Shown here: piece after piece, positions 1 through 6,596 of the stretch
Position numbering within the stretch: position 1 is the stretch's first letter
How the letters are laid out: every line of letters starts with the position of its first letter
Assembly: GCA_002403415.1 (NCBI GenBank)
Contig: DHHS01000059.1
Coordinates: forward strand, 1-23,820
Direction of reading: 5' to 3'
DNA from: Sphingomonas sp. UBA4766
GTDB lineage: Bacteria > Pseudomonadota > Alphaproteobacteria > Sphingomonadales > Sphingomonadaceae
Length of the DNA: 23,820 nucleotides
Notes under the pieces: generated by a model
What the model was told of the DNA's origin: nothing
The model's database searches: none
What the model saw: the letters and a program-made list of their open reading frames with translations, nothing else
Translations under genes and position numbers: made by a program

Positions 1-896
1 ATGGTATTGCAATACCAGCTATAGCTGCCGTCGCTCCACAGTGGCCAGCTCACGGCCCATTCAACCCGGCCCGATTGTTCTCCCCCCGCGCCAGCCGGGA
101 AATCCTGCGTTCCGGCAAAGAAATCGCGGGTTGCGCATTCGCGTTCGCCAATTTGCTCGCGTAAATGATCGGCGAGCCCGCCGGGGAACTGGAACACCGC
201 TTCGGCGGGCACATCGGTCCCGGTCACGAGTTCGGGCGCACACCGCCAGCGGATTTCGACACCCGCAAACAGATAGGCCTTGGAACGCGCCAGCTTATAC
301 AGCCGCTGCGGCTTGAAATGCAGCTCGGGCCCGAAAATCTGGGTATCGGGGGTAAAGGTGACGGCGGTGCCGCGCCGGTTCTGCACCGGCCCCAATTCCT
401 CCAGCGGGCCAAGTGTTATCCCGCGCGAAAAACGCTGGCGGTAGAGTTGCTTGTTGCGCGCAACCTCGACAATCGTGTCCGACGACAGCGCGTTGACCAC
501 GCTGACCCCGACGCCGTGCAGCCCGCCCGACGTTGCATAGGCCTTCCCCTCAAACTTGCCGCCCGAATGGAGCGTCGACAGGATCACCTCCAGCGCCGAT
601 TTGCCCGGAAATTTGGGGTGCGGATCCACGGGGATACCCCGGCCATTATCGGTAATGGTCAGCCGGTTGCCCGGCTCGAGCGCAACCTCGATGCGGCTGG
701 CGTGCCCTGCGACGGCCTCATCCATCGCATTATCGAGCACCTCGGCGGCAAGATGATGGAGCGCGCGCTCATCCGTCCCGCCTACATACATGCCCGGGCG
801 GCGGCGCACCGGCTCCAACCCTTCCAGCACTTCGATGGAGGAGGCGTCATAGGCGCCGGAGACGGCATTGGCGGCGGCGAACAGATCATCGGACAT
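1..896 (-). CDS. parE: DNA topoisomerase IV subunit B, ParE (partial, 3' end outside window)
   Basis: This is the amino-terminal 298 codons of the ATPase subunit of topoisomerase IV, the type II enzyme that decatenates replicated chromosomes with ParC. The frame is open from the ATG at 896 to the window edge. The GHKL ATPase signatures are present in order: the VLDNAMDEA box with Glu52 and Asn56, then DNGRGIP near residue 81, then GGLHGVGVSVVNALS, then GTAVTF. The last readable residues (SDGSYSWYCNT) fit the start of the transducer domain. The phrase VRRRPGMYVGGTDERALHHL near residues 30-50 is of ParE rather than GyrB type. It is transcribed divergently from the molybdenum hydroxylase pair. 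The start codon has no spaced Shine-Dalgarno and is abutted by a 6-bp inverted repeat. The gene looks intact apart from the window cut. Confidence 0.95.
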   Translation of the reverse strand, partial: MSDDLFAAANAVSGAYDASSIEVLEGLEPVRRRPGMYVGGTDERALHHLAAEVLDNAMDEAVAGHASRIEVALEPGNRLTITDNGRGIPVDPHPKFPGKSALEVILSTLHSGGKFEGKAYATSGGLHGVGVSVVNALSSDTIVEVARNKQLYRQRFSRGITLGPLEELGPVQNRRGTAVTFTPDTQIFGPELHFKPQRLYKLARSKAYLFAGVEIRWRCAPELVTGTDVPAEAVFQFPGGLADHLREQIGERECATRDFFAGTQDFPAGAGGEQSGRVEWAVSWPLWSDGSYSWYCNT

Positions 897-897
897 G

Positions 898-914
898 CCC
901 CGTGCTATACGGGG
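898..914 (-). promoter_or_regulatory. Perfect inverted repeat abutting the parE start codon
   Basis: CCCCGT (898-903) and ACGGGG (909-914) are exact inverted repeats around a 5-base loop, ending one base before the parE ATG at 894-896. Read on the parE strand, the repeat could fold the only G-rich ribosome-binding stretch into a hairpin. It also overlaps a TATAGC hexamer (903-908) that could be a -10 box for a leaderless start at 896. Which reading is right cannot be decided from the sequence. Confidence 0.35.
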
Positions 915-964
915 AGGCGAGTCGGGCGCGCAACCCGCCCGCTTTACCCGCATGCGATCAATGC

Positions 965-998
965 ATGACAAGCGGCTGCACAAGTTGCTATACGCAAC
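965..998 (+). promoter_or_regulatory. Candidate sigma-70-like promoter for iorAB with overlapping palindrome
   Basis: ATGACA (965-970) and TATACG (989-994) are separated by 18 bases and resemble -35 and -10 hexamers, matching 5 of 6 and 4 of 6 consensus bases. The -10 lies inside the inverted repeat GTTGC-TATAC-GCAAC (984-998), which could be a regulator site. A clear ribosome-binding site, GAGAGGA at 1018-1024, follows 7 bases before the iorA ATG. This is a motif reading only. Confidence 0.3.
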
Positions 999-1031
999 CC
1001 ATTGGGTCGCAGTTTTTGAGAGGATGCGCGA

Positions 1032-1490
1032 ATGCCCGTCATCGCCAAGGTCAATGGCAAGCCTGTTTCATTCAACGCTGAGCCCGATACGCCGCTGCTT
1101 TGGGCGATCCGCGAGGAATTGGGGATGACCGGCACCAAATTTGGTTGCGGCATTGCGGCCTGTGGGGCGTGCAGCGTGCATGTTGATGGCGTTGTCACGC
1201 GCTCGTGCAGTGTGCCGGTCAGCGACGTTGCGGGCAAATCCATCACCACGATCGAGGGACTGTCGGGCGCTGACGGCACGCTCCACGCGCTGCAAGCGGC
1301 GTGGATCGCGCATCAGGTGCCGCAATGCGGCTATTGCCAATCGGGTCAGTTGATGGCCGCCGCCGCGCTGCTTGCCGCAACCCCCAAGCCGACCGACGCG
1401 CAGATTGATGAGGCCATGACCAACATCTGCCGCTGCGGCACCTATCCACGCATCCGCGCGGCCATCCACGCCGCCGCTGGCCAGGCTTGA
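1032..1490 (+). CDS. (2Fe-2S)-binding subunit of a molybdenum hydroxylase, IorA-like
   Basis: This small iron-sulfur subunit of the xanthine oxidase family passes electrons away from the molybdopterin subunit encoded next. At 152 residues it has the family's usual length and two clusters. The plant-type 2Fe-2S site is Cys39-x4-Cys44-x2-Cys47 with Cys59. The second helical 2Fe-2S domain carries Cys99-x2-Cys102 and Cys133-x-Cys135. The ATG at 1032 is backed by GAGAGGA 7 bases upstream. The start of the partner gene lies 11 bases after the stop, so the two are one transcription unit. There is no signal peptide of its own; by analogy with the family it would travel folded with the Tat-tagged large subunit (inference). 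Substrate cannot be read from sequence; isoquinoline oxidoreductase and aldehyde dehydrogenases are the best-known relatives. Confidence 0.9.
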   Translation: MPVIAKVNGKPVSFNAEPDTPLLWAIREELGMTGTKFGCGIAACGACSVHVDGVVTRSCSVPVSDVAGKSITTIEGLSGADGTLHALQAAWIAHQVPQCGYCQSGQLMAAAALLAATPKPTDAQIDEAMTNICRCGTYPRIRAAIHAAAGQA

Positions 1491-1501
1491 GGAGCAGCAC
1501 C

Positions 1502-3703
1502 ATGGGCATGATTCGCAGAACTTTCCTGATCGGTGGTGCAGCCGTCGTGGGCGGCGGCATTTTCGCGATAAAATGGGCCGATGGCGCGGCGCAATCGCAG
1601 GCGGCGACGCTGACCGAGGGCAAGGACGGGCATAGTTTTGCCACCTGGCTGCGGATTGGCGAGGATGACCGCGTGACGCTGTATTCGCCCCATGCCGATA
1701 TCGGTCAGGGGTCGAACACCGCGCTGGGCCAGATGCTGGCAGAAGAACTCGATGCCGATTGGGCCAAGGTCGAGATTTTGGCCGCACCCGCCGAATCCGC
1801 CTTTGCCAATGTCGCGCTCGGCCGGGGGTTTCTGGCGGAAATGACTGGCGCGCCGGGGATCGTCAATTCGCTGCCCACCTCGCTCTTGTCGATGGTGGCG
1901 CGGTCGATGAACCTCCAGATCACTGGCGGGTCATCGGCGCTGCGCTTTACCGGACAGCGCAGTGTGCGGGTGATTGGTGCCTCGACGCGGCAGGCGCTGG
2001 TGAAGACGGCCGCAGCGCGGCTGGGCGTGCCGGCGGCGGAACTGACGACCGCGAACAGCAAGGTTGTGCACGCGAAATCGGGCCGCAGCCTGCGCTATGG
2101 CGAACTGGCGGCGGAGGCGGCGGGATATTCGTTTGATGCGGGTGTCGCGCTCAAGTCTGCCAAGGATTTCCGCTTCATCGGAAAATCGGTGCCGCGCATC
2201 GACATTCCAGCGAAGGTCAACGGCACCGCGCAATATGGCATGGACGTCATCAAGCCGGGCATGCGCGTTGCGACTGTGATCGCCGCACCCGTGCGCGGGG
2301 GCAAGCTCGAATCGGTCGATCCTGCCCCGGCGATGGCGGTCGCTGGCGTGGAAAAGGTTATCAAGCTCGACGGCGCGGTGGCGGTGGTTGCCAAGGGCTA
2401 TTGGCAAGCGCTGAAAGGCGCGCGCGCGCTGTCGCCCAAGTTCAGCGACGGCGGCAATGGCGGCATTTCTTCAGAGGCGATTTTTGCCGAGCAGGCCCAG
2501 CTGCGCGCCGCGAACAAGCCCGATGCGACCTTGGGCGACGGCGATGTCGCCGCAGGCCTCGCAACAAAGGATGCCAAGATCATCAAGGCCGATTACCGCC
2601 TGCCTTTCCTCCACCATGCGATGATGGAGCCGTTTGCACTGACCGCGCATTTCAAGGACGGTAAGCTCGATATCTGGGGCGGGATGCAGGATCCGCTCGC
2701 CAGCAAGATGTCGGCGGCAAAGGCGGTGGGGCTAGCCCCCGATAAGGTGACGTTCCACCCGATGCTGATCGGCGGCAGTTTTGGCCGGCGCTTGCCAATG
2801 TATACCGAAATCGTCGAGCAGGTCGCGCAAGTCGCGGTGCAGCTTCCCCATCCCGTCAAGCTCATCTGGGCGCGCGAAGAGGAAGTGACGCAGGGCGCTT
2901 ATCGCCCGCAAAGCTCCGCCAGCGTCAAGGCGGCGCTGGGCAAGGACGGCAAGGTCGCCGCGCTCCAATATGATTTCGCACAGCCCGAGGACGGGCTGAA
3001 AGAAGTGCCGTTTTTCTATGACATGCCCGCGGCCGAGCGGCGGCATTTCAAGCAGGTGTCGAACCAAACGGTCGGCGCATGGCGCTCTGTGAATGCGACG
3101 CAGCACGGCTTTTACACCGAAAGCTTCATGGACGAACTGGCCGCTGCTGCGGGCGTCGATCCGGTCGAGTTTCGCCGCCGCCACTTGAAGCCCGGCTCGC
3201 GCCATCGCGCAGTGCTGGAGGAAGCGGCGCGGCGTGGCGGCTGGGGTACCCCGCTCCCCGCAGGCGTGGGCCGCGGATTTGCGATGGTCGAATCGTTCAA
3301 CACCATCGTCGCGCATGTGACCGAGGCGATGCTGAAGGACGACGGCACGCCCAAGGTGCTGAAAGTCACAGCGGTCGTCGATTGCGGCACGGTGGTGAAC
3401 CCGCGTAACGGCGAAGCGCAGATCATGGGCGGCATCATCATGGGGCTGTCGACTGCGATTGGCGAATCGATCACGCTCGACAAGGGCATGGTCCAGCAAA
3501 GCAATTTCAGCGACTATCCGGTGCTGAAACTCGCTGATGCGCCCGCCGTGGACGTGCATTTCATCGCGAGCGGCCATGACATGGGGGGCTTGGGTGAGCC
3601 GGGGCTGCCGCCGGCCGCGCCAGCACTTGCCAATGCGTTGTTCGCACTCACGGGCAAGCGCGTGCGCCAATTGCCGATCGGGGATCAAGCCAAACCCGCC
3701 TGA
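1502..3703 (+). CDS. Molybdopterin-binding catalytic subunit of a molybdenum hydroxylase, IorB-like, Tat-exported
   Basis: This is the large subunit of a xanthine-dehydrogenase-family enzyme that hydroxylates N-heterocycles or aldehydes with water-derived oxygen. The 733-residue protein starts at the ATG at 1502, preceded by GAGGAG at 1489-1494; a TTG at 1487 in frame is less likely. The amino terminus MIRRTFLIGG followed by a hydrophobic Ala/Gly stretch is a Tat signal, so the enzyme should act in the periplasm or at the membrane. Cofactor-pocket motifs include GGSFGRR at 424-430 and GEPG near the carboxy terminus, with Glu699 in the position of the catalytic glutamate. The two-subunit layout with no FAD subunit is typical of the IorAB group, which hands electrons to a cytochrome or quinone-linked acceptor. 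No XdhC-type maturation gene lies in the window. Confidence 0.9.
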   Translation: MGMIRRTFLIGGAAVVGGGIFAIKWADGAAQSQAATLTEGKDGHSFATWLRIGEDDRVTLYSPHADIGQGSNTALGQMLAEELDADWAKVEILAAPAESAFANVALGRGFLAEMTGAPGIVNSLPTSLLSMVARSMNLQITGGSSALRFTGQRSVRVIGASTRQALVKTAAARLGVPAAELTTANSKVVHAKSGRSLRYGELAAEAAGYSFDAGVALKSAKDFRFIGKSVPRIDIPAKVNGTAQYGMDVIKPGMRVATVIAAPVRGGKLESVDPAPAMAVAGVEKVIKLDGAVAVVAKGYWQALKGARALSPKFSDGGNGGISSEAIFAEQAQLRAANKPDATLGDGDVAAGLATKDAKIIKADYRLPFLHHAMMEPFALTAHFKDGKLDIWGGMQDPLASKMSAAKAVGLAPDKVTFHPMLIGGSFGRRLPMYTEIVEQVAQVAVQLPHPVKLIWAREEEVTQGAYRPQSSASVKAALGKDGKVAALQYDFAQPEDGLKEVPFFYDMPAAERRHFKQVSNQTVGAWRSVNATQHGFYTESFMDELAAAAGVDPVEFRRRHLKPGSRHRAVLEEAARRGGWGTPLPAGVGRGFAMVESFNTIVAHVTEAMLKDDGTPKVLKVTAVVDCGTVVNPRNGEAQIMGGIIMGLSTAIGESITLDKGMVQQSNFSDYPVLKLADAPAVDVHFIASGHDMGGLGEPGLPPAAPALANALFALTGKRVRQLPIGDQAKPA

Positions 3704-3735
3704 TCTCCCCCGAGCGGCAGCCTATTACCGCGGTT

Positions 3736-4461
3736 TTAGCGAACACGCGGCGCGCCGAAGGGAAGCGGCGGCGGCGGCCGCCGGTCGCGACGCGGCAATT
3801 GCGCTTGATAGGCATGGCCGCAATGTTCGACGCAGTAAGGGAAACCTGGGTTCACCTTTTCTCCGCAGAAATGGAAATCGGGCTCGCCGGGGTGACCGAG
3901 CGGCCATTTGCAAATGCGGTCGTTCAGGTCGAGCAGCGTCGTCTTGCCCGCCATTTCGGGCGACGGCTTGGCCGGGACGAGGCGGCGCGGCGGCGCGGGC
4001 GCAATCGGTGCCTGCTGCTCGCCCGGCGCCTGGCGCAGAAACCCGCCGGGGCCGACCGAACGCAGGATGACCGCGGGTGCCTTTGGCGCCTCGGGTACGG
4101 CGATGTCGTCGGCTGTGGCATCGTCGTCGAACACGGGGGCTTCGGGCGGCGGCGGGGCCGCCTCAACCGGCGGTGCCACCGTGATGATCGGCGCGGGCTT
4201 TGGCGTGGGCTTGGCGGGAGCCGGGGGCGCAGCGGTCGGGGCGGCTTCTCGCACGGGGGCGGCGGGCTTTGCTTCCGCCTCGGCTGCCTTGGGGTCATTG
4301 GGTTTAACGGGGGACGGGCGCGATTGCAGCCCGAGCCGGTGCGCCTTGCCAATCACCGCATTGCGGCTGACCCCGCCCAGCGTTTCCGCTATCTGGCTAG
4401 CGGTCATGCCCTTTTCCCACATGATTTTCAGCGTGTCGATCCGCTCGTCAGTCCAGCTCAT
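3736..4461 (-). CDS. gcrA: GcrA cell-cycle regulator
   Basis: GcrA is an alphaproteobacterial sigma-70 cofactor that activates cell-cycle promoters, often at CcrM-methylated GANTC sites. The amino-terminal helix-turn-helix is nearly canonical: SWTDERIDTLKIMWEKG, then ASQIAETLGGVSRNAVIGKA, then HRLGLQSRPSPV. A long Pro/Ala/Val-rich linker of about 120 residues follows, unusually proline-dense. The conserved carboxy-terminal domain has CKWPLGHPGEPDFHFCG and YCVEHC, the part that contacts sigma-70 in characterised homologues. Two in-frame ATGs exist, at 4467 and 4461. AAAGG sits directly against the first and 6 bases before the second, so I favour 4461 (241 residues). It faces iorB tail to tail with a 32-base gap and is divergent from the ABC permease. 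Confidence 0.95.
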   Translation of the reverse strand: MSWTDERIDTLKIMWEKGMTASQIAETLGGVSRNAVIGKAHRLGLQSRPSPVKPNDPKAAEAEAKPAAPVREAAPTAAPPAPAKPTPKPAPIITVAPPVEAAPPPPEAPVFDDDATADDIAVPEAPKAPAVILRSVGPGGFLRQAPGEQQAPIAPAPPRRLVPAKPSPEMAGKTTLLDLNDRICKWPLGHPGEPDFHFCGEKVNPGFPYCVEHCGHAYQAQLPRRDRRPPPPLPFGAPRVR

Positions 4462-4546
4462 GCTCATCCTTTAATACTTCCCCAATCGGGTCGCATGCGT
4501 TCATGCCGCCTTGCAGCGGCCAGCGCCACCCTTTACGCGATAAATC

Positions 4547-5422
4547 ATGACCGACCCAGTTGAGCACAGCGCCCGCACCTCCGCAATCGGCCCGACCACT
4601 ACCGGCGGCGAGCTGGCCGAGCCGGGTATACCCGTGATCCGCAGCATCAATTGGGGCGGCCTGCGCACCCTGTATATCAAGGAGGTTCGCCGCTTCTTCA
4701 AGGTGCAGTTGCAAACCGTGTGGGCGCCGGCGATGACAACGCTGTTGTTCCTCGTCATTTTCACGGTTGCAACCGGTGGCAAGCGCCCGGTGGAAATCGG
4801 TGGCAGCATGGTTCCCTTTGCCGATTTTCTGGCCCCCGGCCTGATTGTGATGGGGATGCTGCAAAACGCCTTTGCCAATTCGAGCTTTTCGCTGCTGGTG
4901 GGGAAGATTCAGGGGACGGTGGTTGATTATCTGATGCCGCCGCTTTCGACCGGCGAGCTGCTCGCGGGGATGATCGGTGGCGCCGTGACCCGCGCGATCT
5001 GCGTTGGGCTCGCGGTGTTTATTGCGATGCAATTCTGGCCGGGCGTTAACTTGGTGCCGCGGCATCCGTTGGCGATTATCTGGTTCGGGTTGTTGGGGGC
5101 AGTGTTCCTTTCGTTTATCGGCGTGTTAACGTCGATGTGGGCGGAAAAATTTGACCATGCCGCCGCGGTGCAGAATTTCCTTATCGCGCCGCTGACACTT
5201 TTGTCCGGCACATTTTATTCGGTCGATCTGCTCAGCCCGGCGTTCCGCATTTTCAGCCAGTTCAACCCGTTTTTCTACATCATCTCCGGCTTTCGTTATG
5301 GCTTTTTGCTCAATGCCGATTCCAACATCCTGTTTGGCGGGGCGGTGGTGCTGGCGCTGGATATTGTGGTGGGATTGATTTGCTACACGCTGCTGCGTCG
5401 GGGCTGGCGGTTGAAGAATTAG
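4547..5422 (+). CDS. ABC-2 type transporter permease (YadH/NodJ-like)
   Basis: This is an integral membrane subunit of an ABC exporter, 291 residues long. After a roughly 45-residue cytosolic stretch there is the family pattern TLYIKEVRRFFKV, then about six hydrophobic segments. These include TTLLFLVIFTVA near 65, a FLAPGLIVMGML segment near 100, and a final LALDIVVGLICYTLL. The phrase YSVDLLSPAFRIFSQFNPF is typical of the ABC-2 family. Neither neighbour is the expected ATP-binding subunit: gcrA lies upstream in the other direction and an RND adaptor lies downstream. The ATPase must be encoded elsewhere if the transporter works. The ATG at 4547 has no good Shine-Dalgarno. Substrate unknown; relatives move drugs, polysaccharides or lipids. 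Confidence 0.85.
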   Translation: MTDPVEHSARTSAIGPTTTGGELAEPGIPVIRSINWGGLRTLYIKEVRRFFKVQLQTVWAPAMTTLLFLVIFTVATGGKRPVEIGGSMVPFADFLAPGLIVMGMLQNAFANSSFSLLVGKIQGTVVDYLMPPLSTGELLAGMIGGAVTRAICVGLAVFIAMQFWPGVNLVPRHPLAIIWFGLLGAVFLSFIGVLTSMWAEKFDHAAAVQNFLIAPLTLLSGTFYSVDLLSPAFRIFSQFNPFFYIISGFRYGFLLNADSNILFGGAVVLALDIVVGLICYTLLRRGWRLKN

Positions 5423-5490
5423 CCCACCCGGCATTTTGACCGGCGAGGCGGCAGAAAAAACCGTTTCTATTTGCTACTGAACTCGCTATG

Positions 5491-5507
5491 CTATCAGTGA
5501 TAGGGAG
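5491..5507 (+). promoter_or_regulatory. tetO-like palindrome overlapping the ribosome-binding site of the RND efflux operon
   Basis: CTATCAGTGATAG (5491-5503) is a perfect palindrome around a central G. Over 5488-5506 it matches the classical tetO2 operator at 15 of 19 positions, with 13 consecutive identities. It runs straight into the ribosome-binding site AGGGAG (5502-5507), 9 bases before the adaptor ATG. A TetR-family repressor bound here would control the efflux operon, as is common for RND pumps. No TetR-family gene is in this window, so the regulator is unidentified. Confidence 0.5.
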
Positions 5508-5516
5508 TTTGCGACC

Positions 5517-6596
5517 ATGGGGCGTTGGATAGGGCCGGGACGAACGCGAGGGATCGTGCTGGCCATGGCGGTGTTCCTTGCCAGCTGCGCCAAGCCCGCT
5601 GTCGTCACCAAGGAAGCGCCGGTCGGCCCGCCGCAAGTCCGCATCGCCCAGGTTGGCGCCGATGATGAAGCGCGCGAGATTACTGGCGTCGGCACCGTTG
5701 CCGTCCAACGCGAGGTATCGCTGGGCTTTACCAGCGCGGGCCGCATCCTGCGCCTCAGTGTGAATGAAGGCGACCGGGTGCGCCGGGGCCAGGTGCTTGC
5801 CGCGCTCGACATAACGACGGTCGCCGCCGAGCTGGCGCGGGCGAAGGCCGAACGGACGCGGGCAGCCGCCGAATATGACCGGAGCGCGACGCTGATCGCG
5901 CAAGGATGGATCACGAAGCCCCGGCTCGACAATGCCAGGGCCGCCCTTGACGCCGCCGAGGCGCAGGTCCGCGCGGCGGGGTTTCAGGCCGCCAATGCGA
6001 CGATCGTGGCGCCGGGCAGCGGCACCGTGCTCGCGCGGCTGGCCGAGCCGGGGCAGGTGGTCGCAGCGGGCACCCCGGTGCTGACGCTGGGCGAGGAGGC
6101 AAGCGGCTATGTCTTGCGCGTGCCGCTCTCGGATCGTGACGCCGCGCGGCTGACATCTGGCGCGCCCGCCATGGTGACGCTAGCGGCGCTGGGCGATCAA
6201 ACGATTACGGGCCGCGTCGTCGAAATCGGCGGCCGGGCCGACCGCGCGACCGCCACTTTTGCGGTTGAGATTGCGCTGCCTGCTGACCCCCGACTTCGCT
6301 CAGGCCAGATCGGCACCGCGCGGATCATCGCTGGCGGCGCCCGCCAGATCGTGCTGCGCGTGCCTGCCACCGCCGTTTTTGCGGCGCGCGCGGGCGATGG
6401 CTTTGTCTATGTCGTCGACCGTGCCCGGCGGCGCATATCGTTGCGGCAGGTGAGTCTTGCCGAGGCGGATGATGGCGGTATTCGCGTGACGGGCGGTCTG
6501 CGGCGCGGCGAGATTGTCGCGATCTCGCGGGTTGACCGGTTGAAGGACGGCATGGCGATTGCGCCGATCAGCCCCGTCGCTGGGTCGGTTCGGTGA
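5517..6596 (+). CDS. RND efflux periplasmic adaptor subunit, lipoprotein
   Basis: This membrane-fusion protein links the inner-membrane RND pump encoded next to an outer-membrane channel. It is 359 residues. The amino terminus has a hydrophobic segment (IVLAMAVF) ending in the lipobox LASC, so Cys24 should be lipidated after signal peptidase II cleavage. The rest follows the adaptor plan: a barrel/lipoyl half with VSLGFTSAGRI and NEGDRVRRGQVLAALD, a short alpha-helical hairpin around residues 100-150 rich in Ala, Glu and Arg, a second lipoyl half (APGSGTVLARLAEPGQVV), then beta-barrel and membrane-proximal domains. The start is supported by AGGGAG at 5502-5507. Its stop overlaps the GTG of the pump gene by 4 bases, so the two are translationally coupled. 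No outer-membrane channel gene is adjacent. Confidence 0.92.
   Translation: MGRWIGPGRTRGIVLAMAVFLASCAKPAVVTKEAPVGPPQVRIAQVGADDEAREITGVGTVAVQREVSLGFTSAGRILRLSVNEGDRVRRGQVLAALDITTVAAELARAKAERTRAAAEYDRSATLIAQGWITKPRLDNARAALDAAEAQVRAAGFQAANATIVAPGSGTVLARLAEPGQVVAAGTPVLTLGEEASGYVLRVPLSDRDAARLTSGAPAMVTLAALGDQTITGRVVEIGGRADRATATFAVEIALPADPRLRSGQIGTARIIAGGARQIVLRVPATAVFAARAGDGFVYVVDRARRRISLRQVSLAEADDGGIRVTGGLRRGEIVAISRVDRLKDGMAIAPISPVAGSVR

Noticed and set aside
919..923. GAGTC, a possible CcrM/GcrA methylation site (GANTC) near parE
   Set aside because: One GANTC site is expected every few hundred bases; a single copy says nothing about regulation by GcrA.
165..968. A long plus-strand open frame opposite parE
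   Set aside because: The minus strand encodes unmistakable ParE motifs; the plus frame is a GC-driven shadow with Arg/Gly-rich, family-less sequence.
2732..3688. A 318-codon minus-strand frame opposite iorB
   Set aside because: It lies wholly within iorB, whose cofactor motifs are intact; the antisense product is His/Arg-rich in the way typical of shadow frames.
4505..4520. GCCGC-CTTGCA-GCGGC inverted repeat between gcrA and the ABC permease
   Set aside because: Five-base GC arms are common by chance in this GC-rich sequence, and it does not line up with a recognisable promoter on either strand.
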